DNA of 5,874 nt from Planctomycetota bacterium. Lineage in GTDB: Bacteria; Planctomycetota; SBBH01; JAHFOU01. The notes beneath the pieces were generated by a model. It had not been told where the DNA came from. It saw only the letters and a list, made by a program, of their open reading frames with translations, and made no database searches. Positions within the stretch are counted from its first letter, which is position 1. The number at the start of each line of letters is the position of its first letter. The DNA lies in NCBI GenBank assembly GCA_023261525.1, contig JAHFOU010000160.1, positions 1 through 5,874 on the forward strand, given 5' to 3'. The position numbers and the translations under genes are program-made. Of this stretch, positions 1 through 5,460 are shown one piece after another.

Positions 1-1
1 C

Positions 2-733
2 ACGCCCTTCCTGGCCGGGAACTGGAAGATGCACGGCACCCTGGCCGCCGCGCGCCAGCTGGCCCAGGCGGTCGCCCAGGCCTCCGCGCCCGGCGTCCGC
101 ATCGCGGTCTTCCCGCCCTTCGTCCACCTGGCGGCGGTCGCGGAAGCACTGAAAGGCTCCCCGGTCGAGCTCGGCGCCCAGAACTGCTACGGAGAGAACC
201 AGGGCGCCTTCACGGGCGAGGTCTCCCCCGTCCAGCTCAAGGACGCGGGGTGCGGCCTCGTGCTGATCGGCCACTCCGAGCGCCGGCACGTGATGGGTGA
301 GACGGACGAGATGGTCGCCAAGAAACTCAAGGCCGCCCTGGCCGCGGGGCTGGAGCCCGTGTTCTGCCTCGGCGAGACCCTGGCCGAGCGCGAGGCCGGC
401 AAGACCTCCGAGGTCCTGGGCCGCCAGGCCCGCGCATCCCTGGGAGGCCTGGCGCCCGCCGAGCTGGCCCGCCTGACGGTGGCCTACGAGCCCGTCTGGG
501 CCATCGGCACCGGGAAGACGGCCACCCCCGAGCAGGCCCGCCAGGCCCATTCCCTGATCCGGGCGGCCGTCTCCGGCATCCCCCGCATCCTCTACGGAGG
601 CAGCGTGAAGCCCGACAACCTGGCCAGCCTGCTGGGGCAGGCGGGCGTGGACGGGGCCCTGGTCGGCGGGGCAAGTCTTGACGCGGCGGCGTTCGCGGCG
701 ATGATACGCACCGCCGCAGGGAGAACCGCATGA
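2..733 (+). CDS. tpiA: Triosephosphate isomerase, 5' end cut off by the window
   Basis: Interconverts dihydroxyacetone phosphate and glyceraldehyde 3-phosphate in cytoplasmic glycolysis and gluconeogenesis. The reading frame is open from base 2 and begins TPFLAGNWKMHG, the usual TIM N-terminus minus a few residues, so the true start lies just upstream; the ATG at 29 is internal. In visible numbering (243 residues), Asn7 and Lys9 form the substrate-binding NWK, His91 of GHSERR is the electrophilic catalytic His, Glu163 of AYEPVWAIGTGK is the catalytic base followed by flexible loop 6, and YGGSVKP (198-204) begins the phosphate-binding end. All catalytic residues are present. The stretch between loop 6 and YGGSV is about seven residues shorter than my recollection of E. 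coli TIM, probably a trimmed surface helix. The stop TGA (731-733) overlaps the secG ATG, as in many bacteria where tpiA precedes secG. Confidence 0.97.
   Translation, partial: TPFLAGNWKMHGTLAAARQLAQAVAQASAPGVRIAVFPPFVHLAAVAEALKGSPVELGAQNCYGENQGAFTGEVSPVQLKDAGCGLVLIGHSERRHVMGETDEMVAKKLKAALAAGLEPVFCLGETLAEREAGKTSEVLGRQARASLGGLAPAELARLTVAYEPVWAIGTGKTATPEQARQAHSLIRAAVSGIPRILYGGSVKPDNLASLLGQAGVDGALVGGASLDAAAFAAMIRTAAGRTA
718..723 (+). promoter_or_regulatory. Ribosome binding site for secG
   Basis: AGGGAG sits 6 nt before the ATG at 730, inside the last codons of tpiA. This spacing favours the ATG at 730 over the in-frame ATG at 736 (12 nt away). It is the clearest Shine-Dalgarno in the window; most other genes here have weak ones and seem to rely on overlap with the gene before. 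Confidence 0.6.
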
Positions 734-1011
734 GCATGGCACTGCACATCTTCCACTTCCTCTCCTGCCTTGTCCTCATCGCGGTCGTGCTGGCCCAGCC
801 CGACCGGGGGGACGGCATGGCCGGCGCCTTCGGGGGCATGGGCGGCTCCGTGGCCTTCGGCGTGAAGACCCTGGACGTGCTCTGGACCATCACCATCGTG
901 GCCGCCGTGATCTTCATGGCGACCGCCCTGGGCCTGACCCTGCTGGACAAGGGCCGCAACCGGATCCAGCCGGCCCCGGTGACCGGCCCGCCGGCCCCGC
1001 CCGCGCACTAG
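730..1011 (+). CDS. secG: Preprotein translocase subunit SecG
   Basis: Small inner-membrane subunit of the SecYEG channel, which assists SecA-driven protein export. The 93-residue product has the family plan: TM1 at about 4-22, a Gly-rich cytoplasmic loop (about 23-44, with GMAGAFGGMGGS in the place where SecG proteins carry their conserved Gly/Ser-rich AFGG segment), TM2 at about 50-72, then a short tail (74-93) that starts basic (KGRNR) and ends Pro/Ala-rich. Length is normal to slightly short for SecG. The start at 730 is chosen because ATGA overlaps the tpiA stop and an AGGGAG lies 6 nt upstream. The stop TAG (1009-1011) is 4 nt before pyrE. The tpiA-secG order is common in bacteria and supports the call. 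The family is short and diverse, so the identification rests on topology, the Gly-rich loop and context. Confidence 0.92.
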   Translation: MSMALHIFHFLSCLVLIAVVLAQPDRGDGMAGAFGGMGGSVAFGVKTLDVLWTITIVAAVIFMATALGLTLLDKGRNRIQPAPVTGPPAPPAH

Positions 1012-1015
1012 CCGC

Positions 1016-1591
1016 ATGCCCGACCCTCTCCAGGTCCTGGAGGACGCCCAGGCGGTCCTGAAGGGGCACTTCCTCCTCGCCTCCGGCCTGCACAGCGACA
1101 CCTACGTCCAGAAGTTCCGCATCTTCCAGCACCCCCGCGTGGCCGAGGACCTGGCCCGCCGCCTGGCGGCCCAGTGGTCCGGCACCCCCATCGACACCGT
1201 GGCCGCCCCGGCCGTGGGCGCCATCGTCTTCGGCCACGAGATGGCCCGCGCGCTAGGGACCCGCTCGGTCTTCCTGGAACGCAAGGACGGGGTCTTCGCC
1301 ACCCGGGTGGGCATGGAGCTCGCCAAGGGGGAGAAGGTCCTCTGCGCCGAGGACGTGGTCACCACCGGCGGGTCGGTCCTGGAGATGGCCAAGGCCGTGG
1401 AAGCGGCCGGGGCCGAGGTGGTCGGATTCGCCGCCCTCCTGGACCGCACCGGCGGCAAGAACCCCTTCGCCCAACGGTTCGAAGCCCTGATCCGCATCAG
1501 CCCACCCCAGTACCCGGCCGAGGCCTGCCCGCTCTGCAAGGCCGGCCTGGCCCTGACCAAGCCCGGCACCAAACAGGGGGCCAAGGCGTGA
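1016..1591 (+). CDS. pyrE: Orotate phosphoribosyltransferase
   Basis: Joins orotate to PRPP to give orotidine 5'-monophosphate, the fifth step of de novo pyrimidine synthesis, in the cytoplasm. The 191-residue product has the N-terminal GHFLLASGLHSDTY (17-30), which corresponds to the orotate-binding LxSGxxS segment, a core around APAVGAIVFGHEMA (64-77), ERKDG (88-92) at the catalytic loop, and the type I phosphoribosyltransferase PRPP motif VLCAEDVVTTGGS (108-120). The C-terminus carries CPLCKAG (171-177) followed by TKPGTK; I recall this Cys-pair tail from the PyrE subgroup with HFLLxSGLHSD N-termini, and its role is not known to me. The ATG at 1016 lies 4 nt after secG without an obvious Shine-Dalgarno, so translation may be coupled. 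Its TGA stop overlaps the GTG start of yicC. Proximity to gmk places two nucleotide-synthesis enzymes on one probable transcript. Confidence 0.95.
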   Translation: MPDPLQVLEDAQAVLKGHFLLASGLHSDTYVQKFRIFQHPRVAEDLARRLAAQWSGTPIDTVAAPAVGAIVFGHEMARALGTRSVFLERKDGVFATRVGMELAKGEKVLCAEDVVTTGGSVLEMAKAVEAAGAEVVGFAALLDRTGGKNPFAQRFEALIRISPPQYPAEACPLCKAGLALTKPGTKQGAKA

Positions 1592-2445
1592 CGAGGAGCA
1601 TGACGGGGAGGGGCTCGGGCGCCGCCTCGGCCTCGGGCTGTGAAGTCCGCGTGGAGCTGACCAGCGTCAACGGCCGGGGACTGAACGTCAAGGCCAGGCT
1701 GCCGGACGCCCTGGCGCCCTATCAGGCCGCGTTGGAGGCCCGCGTCCGCGAGACGCTGGAGCGGGGCACCCTGACCGTGGCTGCGGAGTTCCGCCGGGCC
1801 GGGAGCCGGGCCCGGATCCACCGGGCCCGGCTGGCGGAATACGTCAGGGAGCTGGGCGCCGCCGGCAAGAACCTCCCGCCGCCGAGCTGGGAGGCCCTGC
1901 TCTCCCTCCCGGGCGTCCTGGAATCCCCCCGGGACGAGGCGCCGCTGGAGAAGCTCCTGGAAAAGGCCCTCGCCCAGGCCCTCAAGAACCTGGAAAAGGA
2001 CAGGGCCCGGGAAGGCAAGGCGCTGGAGAGGATCTGCTCCTCCCTGCTGGACCAGGCCGAGGCGGCCGCCGCCAAGGCCGAGGCCCGGCGCGTCCCGGCC
2101 CAGGAGGCCTACCGGGGCCGGTTGTCGGAACGCCTCAAGGCCGCCCTGGCCCGGGAGAATCTGAAGCTGGAGGAGCCCGAGCTGCGGCGCGAGCTGCTCC
2201 TGTACTCCGAACGGGCCGACGTGGAAGAGGAGCTGTCCCGACTCAAGGTCCACGTGGCCGAAGCGAGACGCTGTTTCAGCGCCTCGGGTCCGGTGGGCCG
2301 GCGCCTGGACTTCCTCTCCCAGGAGATGCTTCGCGAGGCCAACACCCTGGCGTCCAAGTCGGCGGACGCGACCTTGTCCCTGGCCGCCGTGGACCTCAAG
2401 ACCGCCCTGGACCGCCTCAAGGAGCAGGTCCAGAACCTGGAATGA
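1588..2445 (+). CDS. yicC: YicC/YloC-family endoribonuclease
   Basis: Member of the YicC family; E. coli YicC has been reported as a ribonuclease and tied to decay of the small RNA RyhB, so a role in RNA turnover is inferred here. The GTG at 1588 is chosen over longer alternatives because it gives MTRSMTGRG, matching the family N-terminus (M-x-x-SMT), forms a GTGA overlap with the pyrE stop, and has AGGGGG (1575-1580) 7 nt upstream. The product is 285 residues, the usual size. The N-terminal domain includes the conserved SVNGRGLNVKARLP (26-39). The middle (about 120-190) is highly charged and helical-looking. The C-terminal DUF1732-type region has ELLLYSERADVEEELSRLKVHV-like sequence (202-223; Asp211, Glu213-215) and the signature VGRRLDF (236-242), QEMLREANTLASKS (245-258). 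It overlaps gmk by ATGA; yicC next to gmk is widespread. Confidence 0.94.
   Translation: MTRSMTGRGSGAASASGCEVRVELTSVNGRGLNVKARLPDALAPYQAALEARVRETLERGTLTVAAEFRRAGSRARIHRARLAEYVRELGAAGKNLPPPSWEALLSLPGVLESPRDEAPLEKLLEKALAQALKNLEKDRAREGKALERICSSLLDQAEAAAAKAEARRVPAQEAYRGRLSERLKAALARENLKLEEPELRRELLLYSERADVEEELSRLKVHVAEARRCFSASGPVGRRLDFLSQEMLREANTLASKSADATLSLAAVDLKTALDRLKEQVQNLE
1806..1830. repeat. Perfect GC-only inverted repeat inside yicC
   Basis: The 10-mer CCGGGCCCGG, itself a palindrome, occurs at 1806-1815 and again at 1821-1830, separated by ATCCA. As RNA this could fold as a 10-bp all-GC stem with a 5-nt loop. A near copy, CCGGGCCGGG, lies just upstream at 1794-1803. There is no U-tract after it, so it does not look like a terminator. 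It encodes an Arg/Ala-rich stretch (around residues 69-82 of YicC), so it may be only a by-product of GC-rich codon use. Confidence 0.6.
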
Positions 2446-3017
2446 AGCGGGTGCCGGGCCGCCTCATCGTCCTCTCCGGCCCCTCGGGCGTGGGCAAGAC
2501 CACCGTGGGCAGGGCCCTCCTGAAATCCCGCCGCCGCCTGACGAGGTCCGTCTCGGCCACCACCCGCCCCCAGAGAAAAGGGGAGCGCCAGGGCCGGGAC
2601 TACCACTTCATGACCGAGAAGGCCTTCGCCGCCCTCCTGAAACGCAAAGGCTTCCTGGAGCACGCCGACGTCTACGGCCGCCGCTACGGCACGCCCAGGG
2701 CCCCGGTGATCCAGGCCCTGAAGGCCGGCAGGGACGTCCTCCTCGTCATCGACGTCCAGGGCGCCGCCCAGGTCCGCAGGTCCTTCCCGAAAGCCCTCCT
2801 GATCTTCCTCGCCCCCCCGGGCTGGGGGGAGCTGGAGCGCCGCCTGAAAGGCCGGGGCACCGAGGACGCCTCGGGGCTGAAGCGACGGCTCCTGACCGCC
2901 CACCGCGAGATGGCCCAGGCCAAGCGGTACGACGCCGTGGTGGTCAACGACCGGGTGCCCTCGGCCGTGCGCCGCATCCTGAGCGTCCTGGACAGGGCCG
3001 AGGCCCCCCGGGTATAA
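2442..3017 (+). CDS. gmk: Guanylate kinase
   Basis: Phosphorylates GMP (and dGMP) to GDP with ATP in the cytoplasm, an essential step of guanine nucleotide supply. The 191-residue product has the expected motifs in order: P-loop GPSGVGKTT (13-21), GMP-binding SVSATTRPQRKGE (37-49) leading to GRDYHF (51-56), FLEHADVYGRRYGTP (71-85) of the GMP-binding domain, the strand with IDVQGAAQVR (103-112), the lid region RLKGRGTE (134-141), and VVVND (166-170) near the C-terminus. Length is close to the normal 190-210 residues, with a short tail. The ATG at 2442 overlaps the yicC stop as ATGA; the nearest strong Shine-Dalgarno-like AAGGAG (2419-2424) is 17 nt away, too far for good use, which suggests coupling. 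The gene ends with TAA, 38 nt before rpoZ. The order gmk-rpoZ is conserved across many bacteria. Confidence 0.97.
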   Translation: MKRVPGRLIVLSGPSGVGKTTVGRALLKSRRRLTRSVSATTRPQRKGERQGRDYHFMTEKAFAALLKRKGFLEHADVYGRRYGTPRAPVIQALKAGRDVLLVIDVQGAAQVRRSFPKALLIFLAPPGWGELERRLKGRGTEDASGLKRRLLTAHREMAQAKRYDAVVVNDRVPSAVRRILSVLDRAEAPRV

Positions 3018-3018
3018 G
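2989..3018 (+). promoter_or_regulatory. Possible sigma70-type promoter for rpoZ and downstream genes
   Basis: TGGACA (2989-2994, 5/6 match to TTGACA) and TATAAG (3013-3018, 5/6 match to TATAAT) are separated by 18 bp. They lie at the end of gmk and directly before the only sizeable gap in the gene cluster. A start site near 3025 would leave a leader of about 30 nt before the rpoZ ATG. AT-rich hexamers are rare in this window, so the match is notable, but the TATAAG also contains the gmk stop codon and its fit may be chance. Confidence 0.4.
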
Positions 3019-3055
3019 GACCCTTCCCCTTCAGGCCCCGGGAGACGACCGCACC

Positions 3056-3322
3056 ATGGAAGTCCAGGAAATCCGCGAATACGAGACCATGGCCGCCAAG
3101 GTGGGCGGCAAGTACAAGCTCGCCGTCCTCCTGCAGAAGCGCATGGCCGAGCTGATGTTCGGCGCGCCGGCCCTGGTGGAGAACCCCACCAAGGACCTCT
3201 TCGAGACGGCGCTGCGCGAGCTGTCCGAGGGCAAGATCACCCTGGCCGACCCCGGCGAGATCGTCCAGCCCTCCGTCATCATCCCGAGGCGCCGGCGCCT
3301 TGAGCCCGAACAGGACGATTAG
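3056..3322 (+). CDS. rpoZ: DNA-directed RNA polymerase subunit omega
   Basis: Small subunit that binds the beta' subunit and helps assemble and stabilise RNA polymerase; in several bacteria it also takes part in ppGpp response. The 88-residue product carries the omega core: a segment ending in GGKYKLAVLLQKRMAEL (17-33), equivalent to the usual NRYELVxLAxKRARQL, then the ENPTKDLFETALRELSEGKI region (42-61), equivalent to the family's K-x-x-x-x-ALRE-I-x-x-GKI. The tail (62-88) holds a basic RRRRLEPE stretch. Length is normal. The ATG at 3056 has GGAG at 3041-3044, an 11-nt spacer. It is the only gene in the window preceded by a true gap, and a candidate promoter lies upstream. Its 3' end overlaps the proposed TTG start of coaC by 23 nt. 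The position between gmk and coaBC matches the classic neighbourhood and supports the call. Confidence 0.94.
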   Translation: MEVQEIREYETMAAKVGGKYKLAVLLQKRMAELMFGAPALVENPTKDLFETALRELSEGKITLADPGEIVQPSVIIPRRRRLEPEQDD

Positions 3323-3860
3323 AAGCCGCGAGCTCCTGCTCGGGGTCTCCGGGTCCATCGCCGCCTACAAGGCCGCCGAGCTGGTCTCCCTGCTGGGCAA
3401 GCGCGGGGTCTCGGTCACCGTCCTCATGACCGCCGGGGCAGCCCAGTTCATCGGGCCCCTCACCCTGGCCACCCTCTCCCGCCGGCCCGTCGTGACCGAC
3501 CTCTTCGACCCCGCCTGTCCCGACGTGGAGCACATCCAGATGACGGAGCGGGCCGACGCCATGCTGATCGCCCCCGCCACGGCCAACATCCTGGCCAAGC
3601 TGGCCGCCGGGATCGCCGACTGCCCCGTGACCACGGCGGCCCTGGCCCTCAAGCCTTCCACCCCCCTGATCCTGGCCCCCGCCATGAACACCCGGATGTG
3701 GGAGCACCCCGCCACCCGGGAGAACCTGAGGCGCCTCAAGTCCCGCGGGGCCCGCATCGTGCCCCCGGCCGAGGGCCTGCTGGCCTGCGGGACCGTGGGC
3801 GTAGGCAAGCTCGCGGCCCTGGAGGACATCCTGAAGGTGCTGGCCAAGGCGCTCGCGTGA
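3300..3860 (+). CDS. coaC: Phosphopantothenoylcysteine decarboxylase, stand-alone CoaC
   Basis: FMN-dependent enzyme that decarboxylates 4'-phosphopantothenoylcysteine to 4'-phosphopantetheine in coenzyme A synthesis. In most bacteria this is the N-terminal half of the fused protein CoaBC (Dfp); here it is a separate 186-residue protein. Seen: the flavoprotein start LLLGVSGSIAAYKAAEL (12-28), His78 in VEHI (the active-site His position), APATANILAKLAAGIAD (91-107), the PxMNxxMW motif PAMNTRMW (127-134), and the catalytic Cys163 in LLACGTVGVGK (160-170). The start is TTG at 3300, 23 nt inside rpoZ. No ATG or GTG lies in frame between there and the conserved GVSGSIAAYK, and GAGG (3286-3289) is 10 nt upstream. 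The stop TGA at 3858 overlaps the GTG start of coaB, so the two halves are probably made in a coupled manner and may assemble together. Confidence 0.92.
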   Translation: MSPNRTIRSRELLLGVSGSIAAYKAAELVSLLGKRGVSVTVLMTAGAAQFIGPLTLATLSRRPVVTDLFDPACPDVEHIQMTERADAMLIAPATANILAKLAAGIADCPVTTAALALKPSTPLILAPAMNTRMWEHPATRENLRRLKSRGARIVPPAEGLLACGTVGVGKLAALEDILKVLAKALA

Positions 3861-4495
3861 ACCTCCTGGTTACGGCCGGGCCCACCCGGGAGTTCCTCGA
3901 CGACGTCCGCTACCTCTCGAACCTCTCCTCCGGCCGCATGGGCTACGCGGTGGCCGCGGCCGGTGTCGCGGCCGGGCATCGCGTGGTCCTGGTGTCCGGC
4001 CCAACGGATCTGCCGTGTCCTCCGGGGGTAGAGCGCCTCGAGGTGGAGAGCGCGGAGGAGATGCACGCGGCGCTGAAGGCCCGGTGGGCCTGGGCCGAGG
4101 CCCTGATCATGGCGGCGGCCGTGGCCGACTACCGGCCGGCGGTGCGCCTGCCCGGCAAGCTCAAGAAGGGGCCTCGGGAGAGCCTGGCCCTGGAGCTGGT
4201 GAGGACCCGGGACATCCTGGCGGAGCTCTCCCAGGACAAGGGGAACCGGATCCTCCTGGGCTTCGCGCTGGAGACGGACGGGCTGATGGCCGAGGCCTCG
4301 CGCAAGCTGGGGCAGAAGAACCTGGACGCGGTGCTGGCCAACTCGCTGGAGAACCTGGGGGCCGAGAACGCCAGCGGCAGCCTGCTGATGCCGGACGGGA
4401 AGGTGGAGCGCTGGACCAACCTGCCCAAGGCGGAGTTCGGCAAGAGGTTGGTCACGGCAGTGGAGGGGATCCGCAAGGGCAGGGCGAAGGCATGA
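3857..4495 (+). CDS. coaB: Phosphopantothenate-cysteine ligase, stand-alone CoaB
   Basis: Activates 4'-phosphopantothenate with a nucleotide (CTP in most bacteria) and joins it to cysteine, the step before CoaC in coenzyme A synthesis. The 212-residue product equals the C-terminal half of CoaBC. Seen: VTAGPTREFLDDVRYLSN (5-22) with Arg18 and Asn22 at positions equivalent to functional residues of E. coli CoaB, SSGRMGY (24-30, with Arg where SSGKMG is usual), LVSGP (45-49), MAAAVADYRP (85-94), the KxKK motif KLKK (101-104) carrying the catalytic Lys, and GFALET (135-140). The start is GTG at 3857, placed exactly where homology begins, with AAGG (3846-3849) 7 nt upstream and a GTGA overlap with coaC, the same junction type as pyrE-yicC. 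The frame is -1 relative to coaC. The stop overlaps uppP as ATGA. Confidence 0.93.
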   Translation: MNLLVTAGPTREFLDDVRYLSNLSSGRMGYAVAAAGVAAGHRVVLVSGPTDLPCPPGVERLEVESAEEMHAALKARWAWAEALIMAAAVADYRPAVRLPGKLKKGPRESLALELVRTRDILAELSQDKGNRILLGFALETDGLMAEASRKLGQKNLDAVLANSLENLGAENASGSLLMPDGKVERWTNLPKAEFGKRLVTAVEGIRKGRAKA

Positions 4496-5460
4496 CCCCC
4501 GCCCTCCCGCCCCCCGCGACCCCGCTGGCCGCCCCGGACGCCCTGGCCTACGGACTCCTCCAGGGCATCACCGAGTTCCTCCCCGTCTCCTCCAGCACCC
4601 ACCTGACCCTGCTGTCCAAGCTCATGGCCGCCTCGGGCCGCACCCCCATCGACGGCGCCTACATCACCCTGCTCCACCTGCCCACCCTGGCCGCCGTGCT
4701 CTGGGTCCTGCGCCGGGAGATCCGCTCCCTGTTCACGAAACAGGGCCGCGGCCTCCTGCTGGCCCTCTTCCTGGCCTCCCTCGTCACCGGCACCCTGGGC
4801 TACCGGCTGGACAAGCTCTTCGATAAGCGCCACGCGGACCTGGGCTTCCTGGCCTGCGCCCTGATGACGACGGGGCTCATCCTCCTCCTCGTCGAGTTCC
4901 TGAAACCCCGGCCGAAGGAAGGCCCCTGGACCTGGGGCCGGGGCCTGGCCGTGGGCCTCGGCCAGTCCCTCTCCGGCATCCCCGGACTCTCCCGCTCCGG
5001 GATGACCACCTCAGCGGGCATGCTCTGCGCGCGCGGCCGGGCCGAGGCCGTGGCCTTCTCCTTTTTGTGCTCCATCCCCGTGGTCCTGGGGAAGACGGCG
5101 AAGGAATGCTGGAAGGCCTCCTCGACCGGGGAGCCGGACTTCTGGATGAACCGGGTCCTGTACGGCGCCTACCCGCTGGGGGCTCTCGTGGCCTTTACGG
5201 CGGGAATCCTCACCTTCCGCTGGTTCCTGGGCTGGACGAGGCGCCGGACCCTGAGGCCTTTCGGGATCTACTGCCTCCTGCTGGGGGTCCTCGCCTTGAC
5301 CTGGTCCATCACCGCGCCTAGGATGCCGCCGAAACCCCTATCCCCTGATGAACAAAAAGCGGGAATTCCTGGCCCTGGTCCTCATCCTGGCCCTGCTGTT
5401 CCTGTTGAGCAGCCTCCTGTCCTTCCACGCGGCGGACCTGAGGGCCCATCCCAGCCCTAA
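4492..5460 (+). CDS. uppP: Undecaprenyl-diphosphatase (BacA/UppP family) with an odd C-terminal tail
   Basis: Integral membrane enzyme that dephosphorylates undecaprenyl diphosphate, recycling the lipid carrier for peptidoglycan and other wall polymers; extra copies give bacitracin resistance. Seen: the active-site segment QGITEFLPVSSSTH (24-37), fitting the (E/Q)xxxE motif with Gln24 and Glu28 plus His37, and IPGLSRSGMTT (163-173) with the catalytic Arg168. Several hydrophobic segments match the polytopic fold, and the C-terminal helix with RPFGIYCLLLGVLALTW (255-271) is where the family normally ends. The frame then continues to 322 residues against a usual 265-285. The last 113 nt overlap ftsK, and this tail is Pro/Gly-rich with only 13 of 38 codons ending in G or C, so it is probably not a selected part of the protein. 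The ATG at 4492 forms ATGA with coaB and has AGGG (4481-4484) 7 nt upstream. Confidence 0.93.
   Translation: MTPALPPPATPLAAPDALAYGLLQGITEFLPVSSSTHLTLLSKLMAASGRTPIDGAYITLLHLPTLAAVLWVLRREIRSLFTKQGRGLLLALFLASLVTGTLGYRLDKLFDKRHADLGFLACALMTTGLILLLVEFLKPRPKEGPWTWGRGLAVGLGQSLSGIPGLSRSGMTTSAGMLCARGRAEAVAFSFLCSIPVVLGKTAKECWKASSTGEPDFWMNRVLYGAYPLGALVAFTAGILTFRWFLGWTRRRTLRPFGIYCLLLGVLALTWSITAPRMPPKPLSPDEQKAGIPGPGPHPGPAVPVEQPPVLPRGGPEGPSQP
5296..5324 (+). promoter_or_regulatory. Possible sigma70-type promoter for ftsK
   Basis: TTGACC (5296-5301, 5/6 match to TTGACA) is followed after exactly 17 bp by TAGGAT (5319-5324, 4/6 match to TATAAT and keeping the key A2, A5 and T6 positions). A start near 5331 would leave a leader of about 17 nt before the ftsK ATG. 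It lies within the uppP coding sequence. This is pattern matching only. Confidence 0.35.

Noticed and set aside
678..708. TTGACG followed by ATGATACG as a secG promoter
   Set aside because: The -35-like hexamer is good, but no -10 at a suitable spacing matches better than 3 of 6 bases.
1174..1587. Upstream extension of yicC to an ATG at 1174
   Set aside because: It would read 414 nt through pyrE in another frame, giving an Arg/Gly-rich sequence. YicC homology begins at the GTG at 1588.
1102..2253. Long open frame on the minus strand (383 codons) opposite pyrE and yicC
   Set aside because: GC-rich coding DNA lacks stops on the opposite strand. The translation is low-complexity (Gly/Gln/Pro/Arg-rich), resembles no family, and lies opposite two well-supported genes.
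3018..3055. Terminator between gmk and rpoZ
   Set aside because: The 38-nt gap shows no convincing stem followed by a T-run.
4015..4491. Upstream extension of uppP to an ATG at 4015
   Set aside because: It overlaps coaB out of frame and is Gly/Ala/Arg-rich. The ATG at 4492 sits at the coaB stop and just before the conserved active-site helix.
4129..4833. Minus-strand open frame opposite coaB and uppP
   Set aside because: Gly/Gln/Glu-rich shadow translation with no recognisable domain, opposite genes with clear conserved motifs.
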